From positions 1 through 5,088 of the forward strand of contig JAQGOW010000598.1 in NCBI GenBank assembly GCA_028293405.1: a DNA stretch of 5,088 nucleotides. Direction: 5' to 3'. The notes below the pieces were generated by a model. The model had not been told where the DNA came from and did no database searches. It saw nothing but the letters and a program-made list of their open reading frames with translations. This DNA comes from Verrucomicrobiales bacterium. GTDB lineage: Bacteria > Verrucomicrobiota > Verrucomicrobiia > Limisphaerales > Palsa-1400. Each line of letters starts with the position of its first letter. The first letter of the stretch is position 1. A program made the translations under genes and the position numbers. Positions 1 through 4,832 of the stretch are shown one piece after another.

Positions 1-529
1 GACGGAATCGGGAACTGCTGTGCCCAGAGTTTACGCGGCGATCCACGGCGCGCGGGTGGTTTTCGGGCAGCGTGAAGCGTCGGTGGCGCAGGCGCTCGAT
101 GTTCTGGATGGCAAAGCGGGCAATCTCTCGAAGAGCGGCGTTTTCCCACAACTCGGCAAGGGCGAGGTTTGGGCTGAGGCTGCTGGTTCCAAGCTGAAGG
201 TTCCGGGAACTGATCCGAATGCGGCTGTTTTGAAGCAGACGAAAGCGGCGCGGTTTCACATCGGGCAGACGGGCGACAATGTGACGGCGGAGTTCGTGCT
301 AGATGCGGAGAATGGCGATGGGGCAACTGCGGTAGCTGAAATCCTCCGTGGCCTGATCGCGCTCGGCAAACTGAACACGGACCATGCCGCCGGTGTTAAG
401 GTTTGCAACGCGCTGCATTTGACACAGGATGCAGCGCAGGTGACGGTCACGTTGAACATGCCCGCCACTGAGGTGGTGGACGTGATGAAGACCGCCGCGA
501 AACAGCCGCACAAAGGGCATAAAAATTAA
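1..529 (+). CDS. Uncharacterised protein, C-terminal part (5' end outside window)
   Basis: The frame is open from base 2 to a TAA at 527-529, with no stop before the window edge, so this is most likely the tail of a longer protein. The in-frame GTG at base 20 has no ribosome binding site that I can see and is probably internal. The visible part, about 175 residues, is soluble and mixed alpha/beta, with no membrane segment. It contains a stretch reading VVFGQREASVAQALDVLDGK, then a long polar region, and ends in a lysine/histidine-rich tail (KQPHKGHKN). I do not recognise a named domain. The layout recalls exported proteins with repeated alpha/beta units that sit beside ECF sigma genes in PVC bacteria, but that is memory, not proof. 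Its stop codon overlaps the sigma factor start (TAATG), so the two are probably co-translated and functionally linked, for example as a target or modulator of the sigma regulon. Confidence 0.7.
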   Translation, partial: TESGTAVPRVYAAIHGARVVFGQREASVAQALDVLDGKAGNLSKSGVFPQLGKGEVWAEAAGSKLKVPGTDPNAAVLKQTKAARFHIGQTGDNVTAEFVLDAENGDGATAVAEILRGLIALGKLNTDHAAGVKVCNALHLTQDAAQVTVTLNMPATEVVDVMKTAAKQPHKGHKN

Positions 530-1128
530 TGCCACACGATTTCGAAGCTCTTACTGACGAGCAGCTGGTCGAACGCAGCCGTGCAGGTGACATGGTTGCG
601 TTTGAAGAACTGGTCTCGCGCTTTGAAACTCGTATCTACCGCTTCGCTCTGCACTCCTGCCGCCGGCCAGAGGATGCCGCTGAAATCACGCAAGATACTT
701 TTGTCCGCGCCTGGCGCGCGTTCGATCGGTTCGACGGTTCGCGAACATTGGCGCCCTGGCTGTTCGCCATTGCGCGTCGATTGTGCATTGACCACCACCG
801 CCGTCGACCGGAGCCGACGGAAGTGTTGAGCGAGCAACCGGAAATCGCCGCCGAGCCTGGTGCGGAGGTCGCGCACGATGGGGAGAGCGATGTCAGTTGG
901 AACTGCGCTCGTTCGGTTTTGTCGCCGAACCAATTTCACGCGCTATGGCTGCGCTATGCGGAAGATATGGATGTCGTCGGCATTGCCCGCGCGCTTGGGC
1001 TGACGCGCACTCACGTTAAAGTCCTTTTGTTCCGTGCACGAAAATCTCTGGCCCGACAGTTGTCACCTCATGCCGGGCATAATCCGAAATCGTATGAAAA
1101 TTTGGCCGAACATTTTTGCCGCATTTAA
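529..1128 (+). CDS. ECF-type RNA polymerase sigma factor (sigma-70 family)
   Basis: The 199-residue product has the two-domain layout of ECF sigma factors. Region 2 spans about residues 22-92 (AFEELVSRFETRIYRFAL, then DAAEITQDTFVRAWRAFDRF, then APWLFAIARRLCIDHHRRR), which binds the polymerase clamp helices and melts the -10 element. A linker of about 30 acidic residues follows. Region 4 spans about 123-177, with the helix-turn-helix around VVGIARALGLTRTHVKVLLFRARKSL, which reads the -35 element. The ATG is chosen because it overlaps the preceding stop as TAATG and leaves the usual short N-terminal lead before region 2; an AAAGGG at 512-517 could serve as a weak ribosome binding site. About 20 residues after region 4 (HAGHNPKSYENLAEHFCRI) overlap the next gene and may exist only because of that overlap. 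The adjacent membrane protein is the likely regulator. The specific ECF subgroup and regulon cannot be told from this window. Confidence 0.93.
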   Translation: MPHDFEALTDEQLVERSRAGDMVAFEELVSRFETRIYRFALHSCRRPEDAAEITQDTFVRAWRAFDRFDGSRTLAPWLFAIARRLCIDHHRRRPEPTEVLSEQPEIAAEPGAEVAHDGESDVSWNCARSVLSPNQFHALWLRYAEDMDVVGIARALGLTRTHVKVLLFRARKSLARQLSPHAGHNPKSYENLAEHFCRI

Positions 1129-1597
1129 AATCTCCGCGGCCCACGACGACCGGGAACGTCTTGCGCCGTCGTTGAAAGCGAAGATCGCGCGGTCGCCGGA
1201 GTTGTGCAGCTTTGAAAGCGCGACCAGCGCGATGGAACGGCGATTGATGTCCGCGGCACGTCGACCGAAAGCTCCACCGCAGTTGCACTCCAGCATTATG
1301 CGCGCCGTGAGGACCTCGCGCTGTGAGGCTGAGTCGACTCGTGCGCGGGTTCGATGGACGTGGGAGATTCCTGCGGCTGCAGCGGCGATCATTGTGGTGC
1401 TGGTGCTGAATTTCTTCCCTGCCACAACCGACGTCACTCAGCCGAGCGCCCCGATTGTTACAGCTCCGACTTTTAGCGTCGCGTCCATCGCACAGCAGAA
1501 TGTGGCTGAACCGTTGTCACCACTGTTGCGCGAACGTGACGATCTCACCCGCGACCTGCAACAGACAGCAGAGTTTCTCACGGCGACCATACCGTAA
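1094..1597 (+). CDS. Single-pass membrane protein, candidate anti-sigma factor
   Basis: I chose the ATG at 1094 (MKIWPNIF..., 167 residues), which overlaps the sigma gene by 35 bases. ATG 1070 and GTG 1034 are in-frame alternatives, and none has a clear Shine-Dalgarno site. Residues 1-88 are basic and probably cytoplasmic, with a segment PPQLHSSIMRAVR at 61-73. Residues 91-109 (EIPAAAAAIIVVLVLNFF) form one membrane helix. The remaining 55 or so residues would lie outside and end in an acidic/polar helix (LLRERDDLTRDLQQTAEFL). This topology and the overlap with an ECF sigma gene are what one expects of a membrane-bound anti-sigma factor that holds the sigma factor until an envelope signal arrives. 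It lacks the H-x3-C-x2-C zinc anti-sigma motif: only two isolated cysteines (residues 38 and 77) are present. The role is therefore inferred from context, not from a recognised domain. Confidence 0.7.
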   Translation: MKIWPNIFAAFKISAAHDDRERLAPSLKAKIARSPELCSFESATSAMERRLMSAARRPKAPPQLHSSIMRAVRTSRCEAESTRARVRWTWEIPAAAAAIIVVLVLNFFPATTDVTQPSAPIVTAPTFSVASIAQQNVAEPLSPLLRERDDLTRDLQQTAEFLTATIP

Positions 1598-1755
1598 AAG
1601 GGCAGGGGACGGCAGCAGTTCAACGTGCTGGTGCGTTGACCCGGACAAGCGCTGTCGCGGGCGCGTGGTGTGCAAAATCGACGGAGGTTCGTGTCAGGAA
1701 TCCTAATTCTATTCTCATTTCGGAAAACGGATTTTCTAAGTCGTAGAAAGAATGA
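1598..1755. other. Intergenic region between convergent operons
   Basis: These 158 bases separate the end of the sigma operon (+) from the end of vapC (-). I see no coding signal. A short hairpin (TCAACG at 1620-1625 with CGTTGA at 1634-1639) follows the + strand gene but has no T-tract. A second hairpin lies near the vapC end and is listed separately. The convergent layout means read-through transcripts would overlap here. Confidence 0.6.
1733..1749 (-). terminator. Weak stem-loop downstream of vapC
   Basis: TTTCTA (1733-1738) and TAGAAA (1744-1749) form a perfect 6-bp stem with a 5-base loop, 6 bases past the vapC stop on the minus strand. The stem is AT-rich and is followed on that strand by AATCCGTTTT, not a clean T-run. 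It could help end the vapBC transcript but is a weak candidate. Confidence 0.25.
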
Positions 1756-2166
1756 TCAATGTGGCACTTCGATGAATTTTAGGTCCGGAACGTCGCGAAA
1801 ATGTTTTCCGTTACCGGTCAGTAAGGTGAAGTCGCGCTGAACGGCTTGGGCGGCGAGCCAGAGGTCCTGGATGCGAAAATCAGATTGTCGACCGGACCGA
1901 GTCAGTTTTGCCGCGAGCACTCCGAACACCTCAGCCGTATCACCGGTGATGCGCATCAATGCCTTTCGTTTCATTTTCCGAATCATTGAGATCGCTCTTT
2001 GTTTCAACTGCGGGTCATCGATCAATTCGGCACCAAACTGCATCTCAGCGAGATTAATCGGCGAAACGAAAACGGGTTCGGCTTTGGTGATCGCGTGAAG
2101 GTCAGCAGCACTCAATTTGCCGCGCTCGACTGCGATCCAGAGGTCGGTGTCGATCAGGAAGCCCAC
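1756..2166 (-). CDS. vapC: VapC-family PIN-domain toxin ribonuclease
   Basis: The 136-residue product is the usual size for VapC. PIN-domain toxins are magnesium-dependent RNases that cleave specific RNAs, often initiator tRNA or rRNA in characterised members, and stop translation. The acidic residues expected in the active site are visible: Asp6 (LIDTDLWI), Glu41 (INLAEMQFG) and Asp101 (FRIQDLWLAAQA). The fourth position lies in LLTGNGKHFRDVP, with Asn119 and a KHF ending that many VapC proteins share, so the enzyme looks intact. The start is a GTG (2164-2166) that lies inside the 3' end of the antitoxin gene, a 13-base overlap. No Shine-Dalgarno site precedes it, so translation probably depends on coupling to the antitoxin, keeping toxin below antitoxin. 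The target RNA cannot be predicted. Confidence 0.92.
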   Translation of the reverse strand: MGFLIDTDLWIAVERGKLSAADLHAITKAEPVFVSPINLAEMQFGAELIDDPQLKQRAISMIRKMKRKALMRITGDTAEVFGVLAAKLTRSGRQSDFRIQDLWLAAQAVQRDFTLLTGNGKHFRDVPDLKFIEVPH

Positions 2167-2429
2167 GGGTTTTTCAGAGATGCCAAAGTTGCTTGACCGG
2201 TTTTGCGAGCTTTGCGGACGCCTTCGATGAGGGCATCGGCCGTTTCATCGTCCAAAGTGCGATAGAGATCGCCAAAAACTTCCAAAGCCGTTTGCGTCGG
2301 CGGCTCGGGAACGAGGCGGACGATTTGGCGGTGGTTGCGCACGAGCACAATTTCTTCCTGCTCGTTTTCAACTTCGTCCAGAACGCGACTGAAGTTGCGA
2401 GCGGCTTCCGTGACGGTGAGGGTTTTCAC
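2154..2429 (-). CDS. Phd/YefM-family antitoxin paired with VapC
   Basis: The 91-residue product begins MKTLTVTEAARNFSRVLDEV and continues with EEIVLVRNHRQIVRLVPEPP. This is the typical Phd/YefM N-terminal fold (residues 1-43) that dimerises and binds operator DNA. Residues 46-91 (TALEVFGDLYRTLDDETADALIEGVRKAR) are the helical tail expected to wrap and inhibit the toxin. The start codon is GTG at 2427-2429 with no Shine-Dalgarno site visible upstream. The candidate promoter lies so close that the transcript may be nearly leaderless. The gene precedes and overlaps vapC, the normal antitoxin-first order. Pairing of a Phd-type antitoxin with a PIN toxin is common. Autorepression is expected from the family and fits the repeat found in the promoter spacer. 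Confidence 0.9.
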   Translation of the reverse strand: MKTLTVTEAARNFSRVLDEVENEQEEIVLVRNHRQIVRLVPEPPTQTALEVFGDLYRTLDDETADALIEGVRKARKTGQATLASLKNPWAS

Positions 2430-2438
2430 AGTAATGAC

Positions 2439-2466
2439 ACCATATCTGATGCCATCTGATTTGCAA
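2439..2466 (-). promoter_or_regulatory. Candidate promoter of the vapBC operon
   Basis: On the minus strand TTGCAA (2461-2466, four of six matches to TTGACA) lies 16 bases from TATGGT (2439-2444, four of six matches to TATAAT). Transcription would begin near 2432, about 3 bases before the GTG start of the antitoxin, giving a nearly leaderless message. This agrees with the missing ribosome binding site. The matches are moderate, so the assignment rests partly on position. Confidence 0.45.
2444..2460. promoter_or_regulatory. Operator-like direct repeat in the vapBC promoter spacer
   Basis: ATCTGAT occurs at 2444-2450 and again at 2454-2460, exactly 10 bases apart, which places both copies on the same face of the helix. 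Between and across them GATG-C-CATC (2448-2456) is a small palindrome. The repeat fills the spacer of the candidate promoter. A repressor bound here would block polymerase, as expected if the Phd-type antitoxin autoregulates. Binding itself is inferred. Confidence 0.45.
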
Positions 2467-2578
2467 GGGAATTGATGCCGATACAGGTATATACGAATTT
2501 CTGTTGAAGCGGCACGCCCGAGCGCCGCGCCGTACCTTTTTGATTATCAAATACTTAACCGATTACAAACGAGAACTG

Positions 2579-2607
2579 TTGACACGAGAGGTTGATTTGT
2601 ATATACA
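2579..2607 (+). promoter_or_regulatory. Candidate promoter of the brnT/CopG operon
   Basis: A perfect -35 hexamer TTGACA (2579-2584) is followed after 17 bases by TATACA (2602-2607, four of six matches). Transcription would start near 2614 and leave a leader of about 30 bases before the toxin ATG at 2645. The surroundings are AT-rich. This is the best sigma-70-type promoter in the window and could drive the prepilin genes as well, because no intervening gap exists downstream. Confidence 0.6.
2598..2607. promoter_or_regulatory. Palindromic operator candidate over the brnT -10 element
   Basis: TGTATATACA is a perfect 10-base palindrome that covers the -10 hexamer. Ribbon-helix-helix antitoxins of the CopG/BrnA kind bind short palindromes in their own promoters, so this is the likeliest autoregulatory site. 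An additional inverted repeat, GATTACAA (2561-2568) and TTGTAATC (2608-2615), brackets the promoter symmetrically on the outside. Confidence 0.4.
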
Positions 2608-2644
2608 TTGTAATCACAAAGCATAGCTAATTGATTTACAGTGT

Positions 2645-2932
2645 ATGGATTTTGACTGGAACAATCCGCCGTTCAATTTGAATCGTTCTCTGAACGTGCA
2701 ATCTATCGAGGAATCGTTCGAGGATCCTTTTGCTGTGCGGTTGCTTCCTGATTCCCCACGGTTTTCTGTCCAGGCGCGTTATTTCAATTTGGGGATGACT
2801 GGTGATGGGACCGGGATTTTTTCTCTTTATCGCACGAACGGCAAGCAGGTGAAGGTGATTTACGCCCGGCCCTTCGAGCCGGAGGAGCAGAATTTTTATC
2901 AACGAAAACTTAATCAAACGCTCGCCTCATGA
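2645..2932 (+). CDS. brnT: BrnT-family toxin (type II toxin-antitoxin RNase)
   Basis: The 95-residue product has the size and pattern of BrnT toxins: an opening FDWNNPPFNLN segment, an ESFEDPFAV segment at 23-31, a beta strand with RYFNLGMTGDGTGIFSLYRT (45-64), and the strand VKVIYARPFEPEEQNFYQRK (69-88), matching the ...ISAR-x-A-xx-E-R-x-Y ending of the family. Characterised BrnT is a small RelE-like ribonuclease that blocks translation and is neutralised by BrnA. Here the usual N-terminal KHGVSFEEA-like segment reads RSLNVQSIEES, so the common lysine-histidine pair is absent. The ATG at 2645 is the first start in frame and lacks a Shine-Dalgarno site. The stop overlaps the antitoxin start as ATGA, so the toxin gene comes first, as in brnTA operons. 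Activity is not assured given the changed N-terminal motif. Confidence 0.82.
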   Translation: MDFDWNNPPFNLNRSLNVQSIEESFEDPFAVRLLPDSPRFSVQARYFNLGMTGDGTGIFSLYRTNGKQVKVIYARPFEPEEQNFYQRKLNQTLAS

Positions 2933-3228
2933 TGAACGCTATTGCAAACTGGGAGGAAGTGCCGCTGTTCGACCGCGAAGAGGCCGAAGCGGCGTATTGG
3001 GCCGAGAACCGGCTGGAAACGCGGTTGATGGATTCGTCGGTGGCGACGAGTGAGTTGTCGGATTCAGTGACGATCACGTTGCGGATGGATCCGCGCATGC
3101 TCGCACGGGTTAAACGAATCGCGCGGTCCAGGTATTTGAATTATCAGAGCATGATGAAGCAGTGGCTGAGTGAACGGATGGAGCAGGAGGTTAGGGACCA
3201 ACGAGTCAGCCGTGTGCAAAACGGATAA
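2929..3228 (+). CDS. CopG/BrnA-type ribbon-helix-helix antitoxin
   Basis: The 99-residue product has an acidic N-terminal part with the stretch VPLFDREEAEAAYWAENRLE (11-30). This resembles the 'P-F-x-s-E-e-E-a-x-F-W' opening of the CopG antitoxin family found beside BrnT toxins. Residues 46-87 form the ribbon-helix-helix DNA-binding domain: strand SVTITLRMD (46-54), then a helix over PRMLARVKRIARSR, a turn at YLNYQS, and a second helix MMKQWLSERMEQE. It should bind the toxin through the N-terminal part and the operon promoter as a dimer. The start is ATG 2929, overlapping the toxin stop by 4 bases; a second ATG follows at once at 2932. The gene ends 3 bases before the first prepilin gene, an unusual neighbour for a toxin-antitoxin module. 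Confidence 0.85.
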   Translation: MMNAIANWEEVPLFDREEAEAAYWAENRLETRLMDSSVATSELSDSVTITLRMDPRMLARVKRIARSRYLNYQSMMKQWLSERMEQEVRDQRVSRVQNG

Positions 3229-3231
3229 TAT

Positions 3232-3873
3232 ATGAGCAACGAAGTTCGAATTTTTAAATCCAAGGGCCAAGGTTTCACGTTGATTGAAATGTTGGTCGTG
3301 ATTGGCGTGATTGCGCTTTTGGCGACGTTGATCGCCGGGGTGGGCATTCGTGCGGCGGAGAAGAAAAAGTATTCGCTGGTGGATGCGGAGAAGCATCGGT
3401 TGGTGACCGCGATCGAAACGTATCACGAGAAGTTGGGGTCGTTTCCGCCGGATAACAATAATGTCGCCAAAGACCGACTTGTGGATGATCGGGCGTCGGC
3501 AGGGACGAACCAGTTGTTTTATGAATTGACCGGGCCGACTTACGACGTGGCTAAGAATCAATACACGGCGTTTGATGGGAGCTTGGTTGCATCCAATGAG
3601 TATTTCAATGCGTTCAATCGAAATGGGGTGTTGAACTCGATTGAGCCGCAGAGATTTTATAATCCGCCGCCGAAGGCGGTTCAGTATAAGAGCAATTTTG
3701 TAGCGAATGCCGTGAATGTGAATGTGCTGACGGTTCCGGTGGATTTTCAGGGCAGTCCGAACAATCCGTGGCGTTATGATTCGTCGTCGACGAACCGGCA
3801 CAATATCGAGTCATTCGATTTGTGGGCGGTGTTCACTGTTGGAAGCAAGACTGTGACAAACGGCAATTGGTAA
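3232..3873 (+). CDS. Type II secretion/type IV pilus prepilin, GspG (PulG)-like
   Basis: The 213-residue product has a short basic leader ending in Gly14, then a classic class III cleavage site and hydrophobic helix, FTLIEMLVVIGVIALLATLI (15-34), with Glu at mature position +5. A prepilin peptidase would cut between Gly14 and Phe15 and methylate the new N-terminus. After the helix comes a charged spine (RAAEKKKYSLVDAEKHRLV) and the segment AIETYHEKLGSFPPDNNN, characteristic of major pseudopilins of the GspG type. The C-terminal part contains NPWRYD and SFDLWAVFTVGSK, like the end of GspG-like proteins. The protein is longer than typical GspG (about 140 residues). The ATG at 3232 lies 3 bases after the antitoxin stop, with only a weak ribosome binding site. 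The stop overlaps an ATG at 3873 (TAATG). It probably forms part of a pilus or pseudopilus whose motor is encoded elsewhere. Confidence 0.88.
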   Translation: MSNEVRIFKSKGQGFTLIEMLVVIGVIALLATLIAGVGIRAAEKKKYSLVDAEKHRLVTAIETYHEKLGSFPPDNNNVAKDRLVDDRASAGTNQLFYELTGPTYDVAKNQYTAFDGSLVASNEYFNAFNRNGVLNSIEPQRFYNPPPKAVQYKSNFVANAVNVNVLTVPVDFQGSPNNPWRYDSSSTNRHNIESFDLWAVFTVGSKTVTNGNW

Positions 3874-3929
3874 TGAGAACTGGACCGAACAAAGCGGGAC
3901 GGAAGGTTGAGATTCGATGGAAGGAGTCG

Positions 3930-3936
3930 AAGGAGG
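3930..3936 (+). promoter_or_regulatory. Strong ribosome binding site before GTG 3942
   Basis: AAGGAGG, followed by further G residues, lies 5 bases before an in-frame GTG at 3942. It is the strongest Shine-Dalgarno match upstream of the second prepilin and the main reason for choosing that start over ATG 3873, 4008 or 4050. The match could be chance in a purine-rich stretch. Confidence 0.45.
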
Positions 3937-3941
3937 GGAAC

Positions 3942-4832
3942 GTGTCGGTCCGTGCGGAAAGCTCCGAGCTCCAGCATCCAAGTTCCAAGATCCAAAATGC
4001 CAAGACGATGCTGGGCAATTCTCTGGAAGTCGGTCTGTGGAATTTGCAGATGCGGGCTCGACGTGGGTTTTCGTTGATCGAATTGTTGGTTGTTATCGCG
4101 AGTATCGGGTTGATGGCGGCGTTGGCGTTGCCGCATCTGGGTGGGTTTGGGAAGTCGAACACGATGACGGCGGCGACGCGGCAGATGTTGGATGATGTCG
4201 CATATGCGCGGCAAAAGGCGCTGCTGAATCGCACGACGGTTTACATGGTTTTTGTGCCGCCAGCGTTTTGGAATGCTCCGAATGACACCGCTTTTGGTAA
4301 AGCGATGAACACCCCGAATATGACGAACCTGATCACGGGGCAATACACGATGTATGCTTTGTTGACTCTGCGTTCGGTCGGCGATCAACCGGGGCGCTCT
4401 TATCCAAAATATTTGACGCCATGGCGCAAGTTGCCGGATGGAGTCACCATCGCGCAGGAGAAGTTTTCGAGAAGTATGGTGGTCGATGACACCAATTCGT
4501 CGAAACAGTTTGTGGTTAATGCGTTCGCAACGAACCCCCCAACAACTCTGTTTCCGTTTCCGTCGATTGAAGCGGCGACCAGCACGAGTTCAGGGTTCCA
4601 ACTGCCTTACATCGCTTTCAGTCCGACAGGAGCACTGACCACGACTGAAGACCAATACATTCCGTTGACCCGCGCGAGCGTGTTCTATCCTCAAGACGCT
4701 GCTGGGCGATTCATTTTATCCGCTGCTGACTGGGCCGAGACGCCGCCGGGGAGTTCGACGAACGACTATCATTTGATTCACATCAATTGGCTGACTGGTC
4801 GCGCGCGATTGGAACGGAAGGAGATTCAATAG
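3942..4832 (+). CDS. Prepilin-type protein, GspH/FimT-like
   Basis: The core signal is RARRG followed by FSLIELLVVIASIGLMAALA, a prepilin cleavage site and membrane helix with Glu at +5. Then come TAATRQMLDDVAYARQKALLNRTTVYMVF, the GspH/FimT-like helix and strand, and a long beta-rich domain. It ends with IAFSPTGAL and INWLTGRARLE, matching the final strands of GspH-like minor pseudopilins. The start is uncertain. From GTG 3942 (strong AAGGAGG upstream) the product is 296 residues with a 42-residue leader. ATG 3873 overlaps the previous stop but gives a 65-residue leader. ATG 4008 gives 20 residues. ATG 4050 gives a normal 6-residue leader (MRARRG). The extra leader is encoded largely by a degenerate TCCAA repeat, so the true start may be 4050. 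The stop overlaps the next gene as TAGTG. Role: minor pilin or pseudopilin, inferred from family. Confidence 0.8.
   Translation: MSVRAESSELQHPSSKIQNAKTMLGNSLEVGLWNLQMRARRGFSLIELLVVIASIGLMAALALPHLGGFGKSNTMTAATRQMLDDVAYARQKALLNRTTVYMVFVPPAFWNAPNDTAFGKAMNTPNMTNLITGQYTMYALLTLRSVGDQPGRSYPKYLTPWRKLPDGVTIAQEKFSRSMVVDDTNSSKQFVVNAFATNPPTTLFPFPSIEAATSTSSGFQLPYIAFSPTGALTTTEDQYIPLTRASVFYPQDAAGRFILSAADWAETPPGSSTNDYHLIHINWLTGRARLERKEIQ
3961..4003. repeat. Degenerate TCCAA repeat in the prepilin leader region
   Basis: Six consecutive units of 6-8 bases share the core TCCAA or a close variant: GCTCCGA, GCTCCA, GCATCCAA, GTTCCAA, GATCCAA, AATGCCAA. On the right, CTGGAAGT (4023-4030) and TGTGGAATTTG (4036-4046) carry the complementary motif (TTGGA/TGGAA type), so the block could fold back on itself. 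Such imperfect repeats are typical of intergenic low-complexity elements seen in many copies in some Verrucomicrobiota genomes; that comparison is from memory. Here the block is in frame with the second prepilin. Confidence 0.6.
4818..4823 (+). promoter_or_regulatory. Ribosome binding site of the third prepilin gene
   Basis: AAGGAG lies 8 bases before the GTG at 4832, inside the end of the preceding gene. Good sequence and good spacing make GTG 4832 the clear start even though it is not ATG. Confidence 0.75.

Larger units (their letters stand above)
2430..2644. other. AT-rich divergent intergenic region between two toxin-antitoxin modules
   Basis: These 215 bases lie between the two divergent antitoxin/toxin operons and contain no convincing gene. 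The half next to brnT is strongly AT-rich compared with the flanking genes. It holds one candidate promoter per direction, a 10-base-period direct repeat, two copies of the palindrome GTATATAC (2487-2494 and 2599-2606), a 13-base palindrome TTTGATTATCAAA (2539-2551), and an 8-bp inverted repeat flanking the brnT promoter. Confidence 0.7.

Noticed and set aside
20..529. GTG at base 20 as the true start of the first gene.
   Set aside because: The frame stays open to the window edge, no ribosome binding site precedes the GTG, and the protein starts abruptly in what looks like a folded domain; a truncated gene is more likely.
526..939. Minus-strand open frame (137 codons) opposite the sigma factor.
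   Set aside because: Shadow of the sigma gene; arginine-rich, no domain, no ribosome binding site.
1620..1639. Hairpin TCAACG/CGTTGA after the membrane protein gene as a terminator.
   Set aside because: Six-bp stem but no T-tract after it; too weak to call.
2509..2541. GC-rich hairpin (GCGGC 2509-2513 with GCCGC 2524-2528) followed by TTTTT at 2537-2541, terminator-like on the + strand.
   Set aside because: No + strand gene ends upstream that would need it, the stem is only 5 bp with a 10-base loop, and the T-run starts 8 bases after the stem. Kept only as a note.
1756..3228. Toxin-antitoxin pairs as part of a mobile element or integron cassette.
   Set aside because: I found no integrase, transposase, terminal inverted repeats, target duplications or attC-like sites at the edges of the two modules.
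3064..3801. Long open frame on the minus strand (245 codons) opposite the antitoxin and first prepilin.
   Set aside because: Its product is rich in Arg, His and Ile with no recognisable domain, and it lies antisense to two well-supported genes. It is explained by the codon pattern of the + strand.
3774..4388. Minus-strand open frame (204 codons) with repeats such as LGILDLGTWMLELGAF.
   Set aside because: The repetitive peptide is the reverse translation of the TCCAA repeat, and the frame overlaps the confident GspH-like gene. No independent coding signal.
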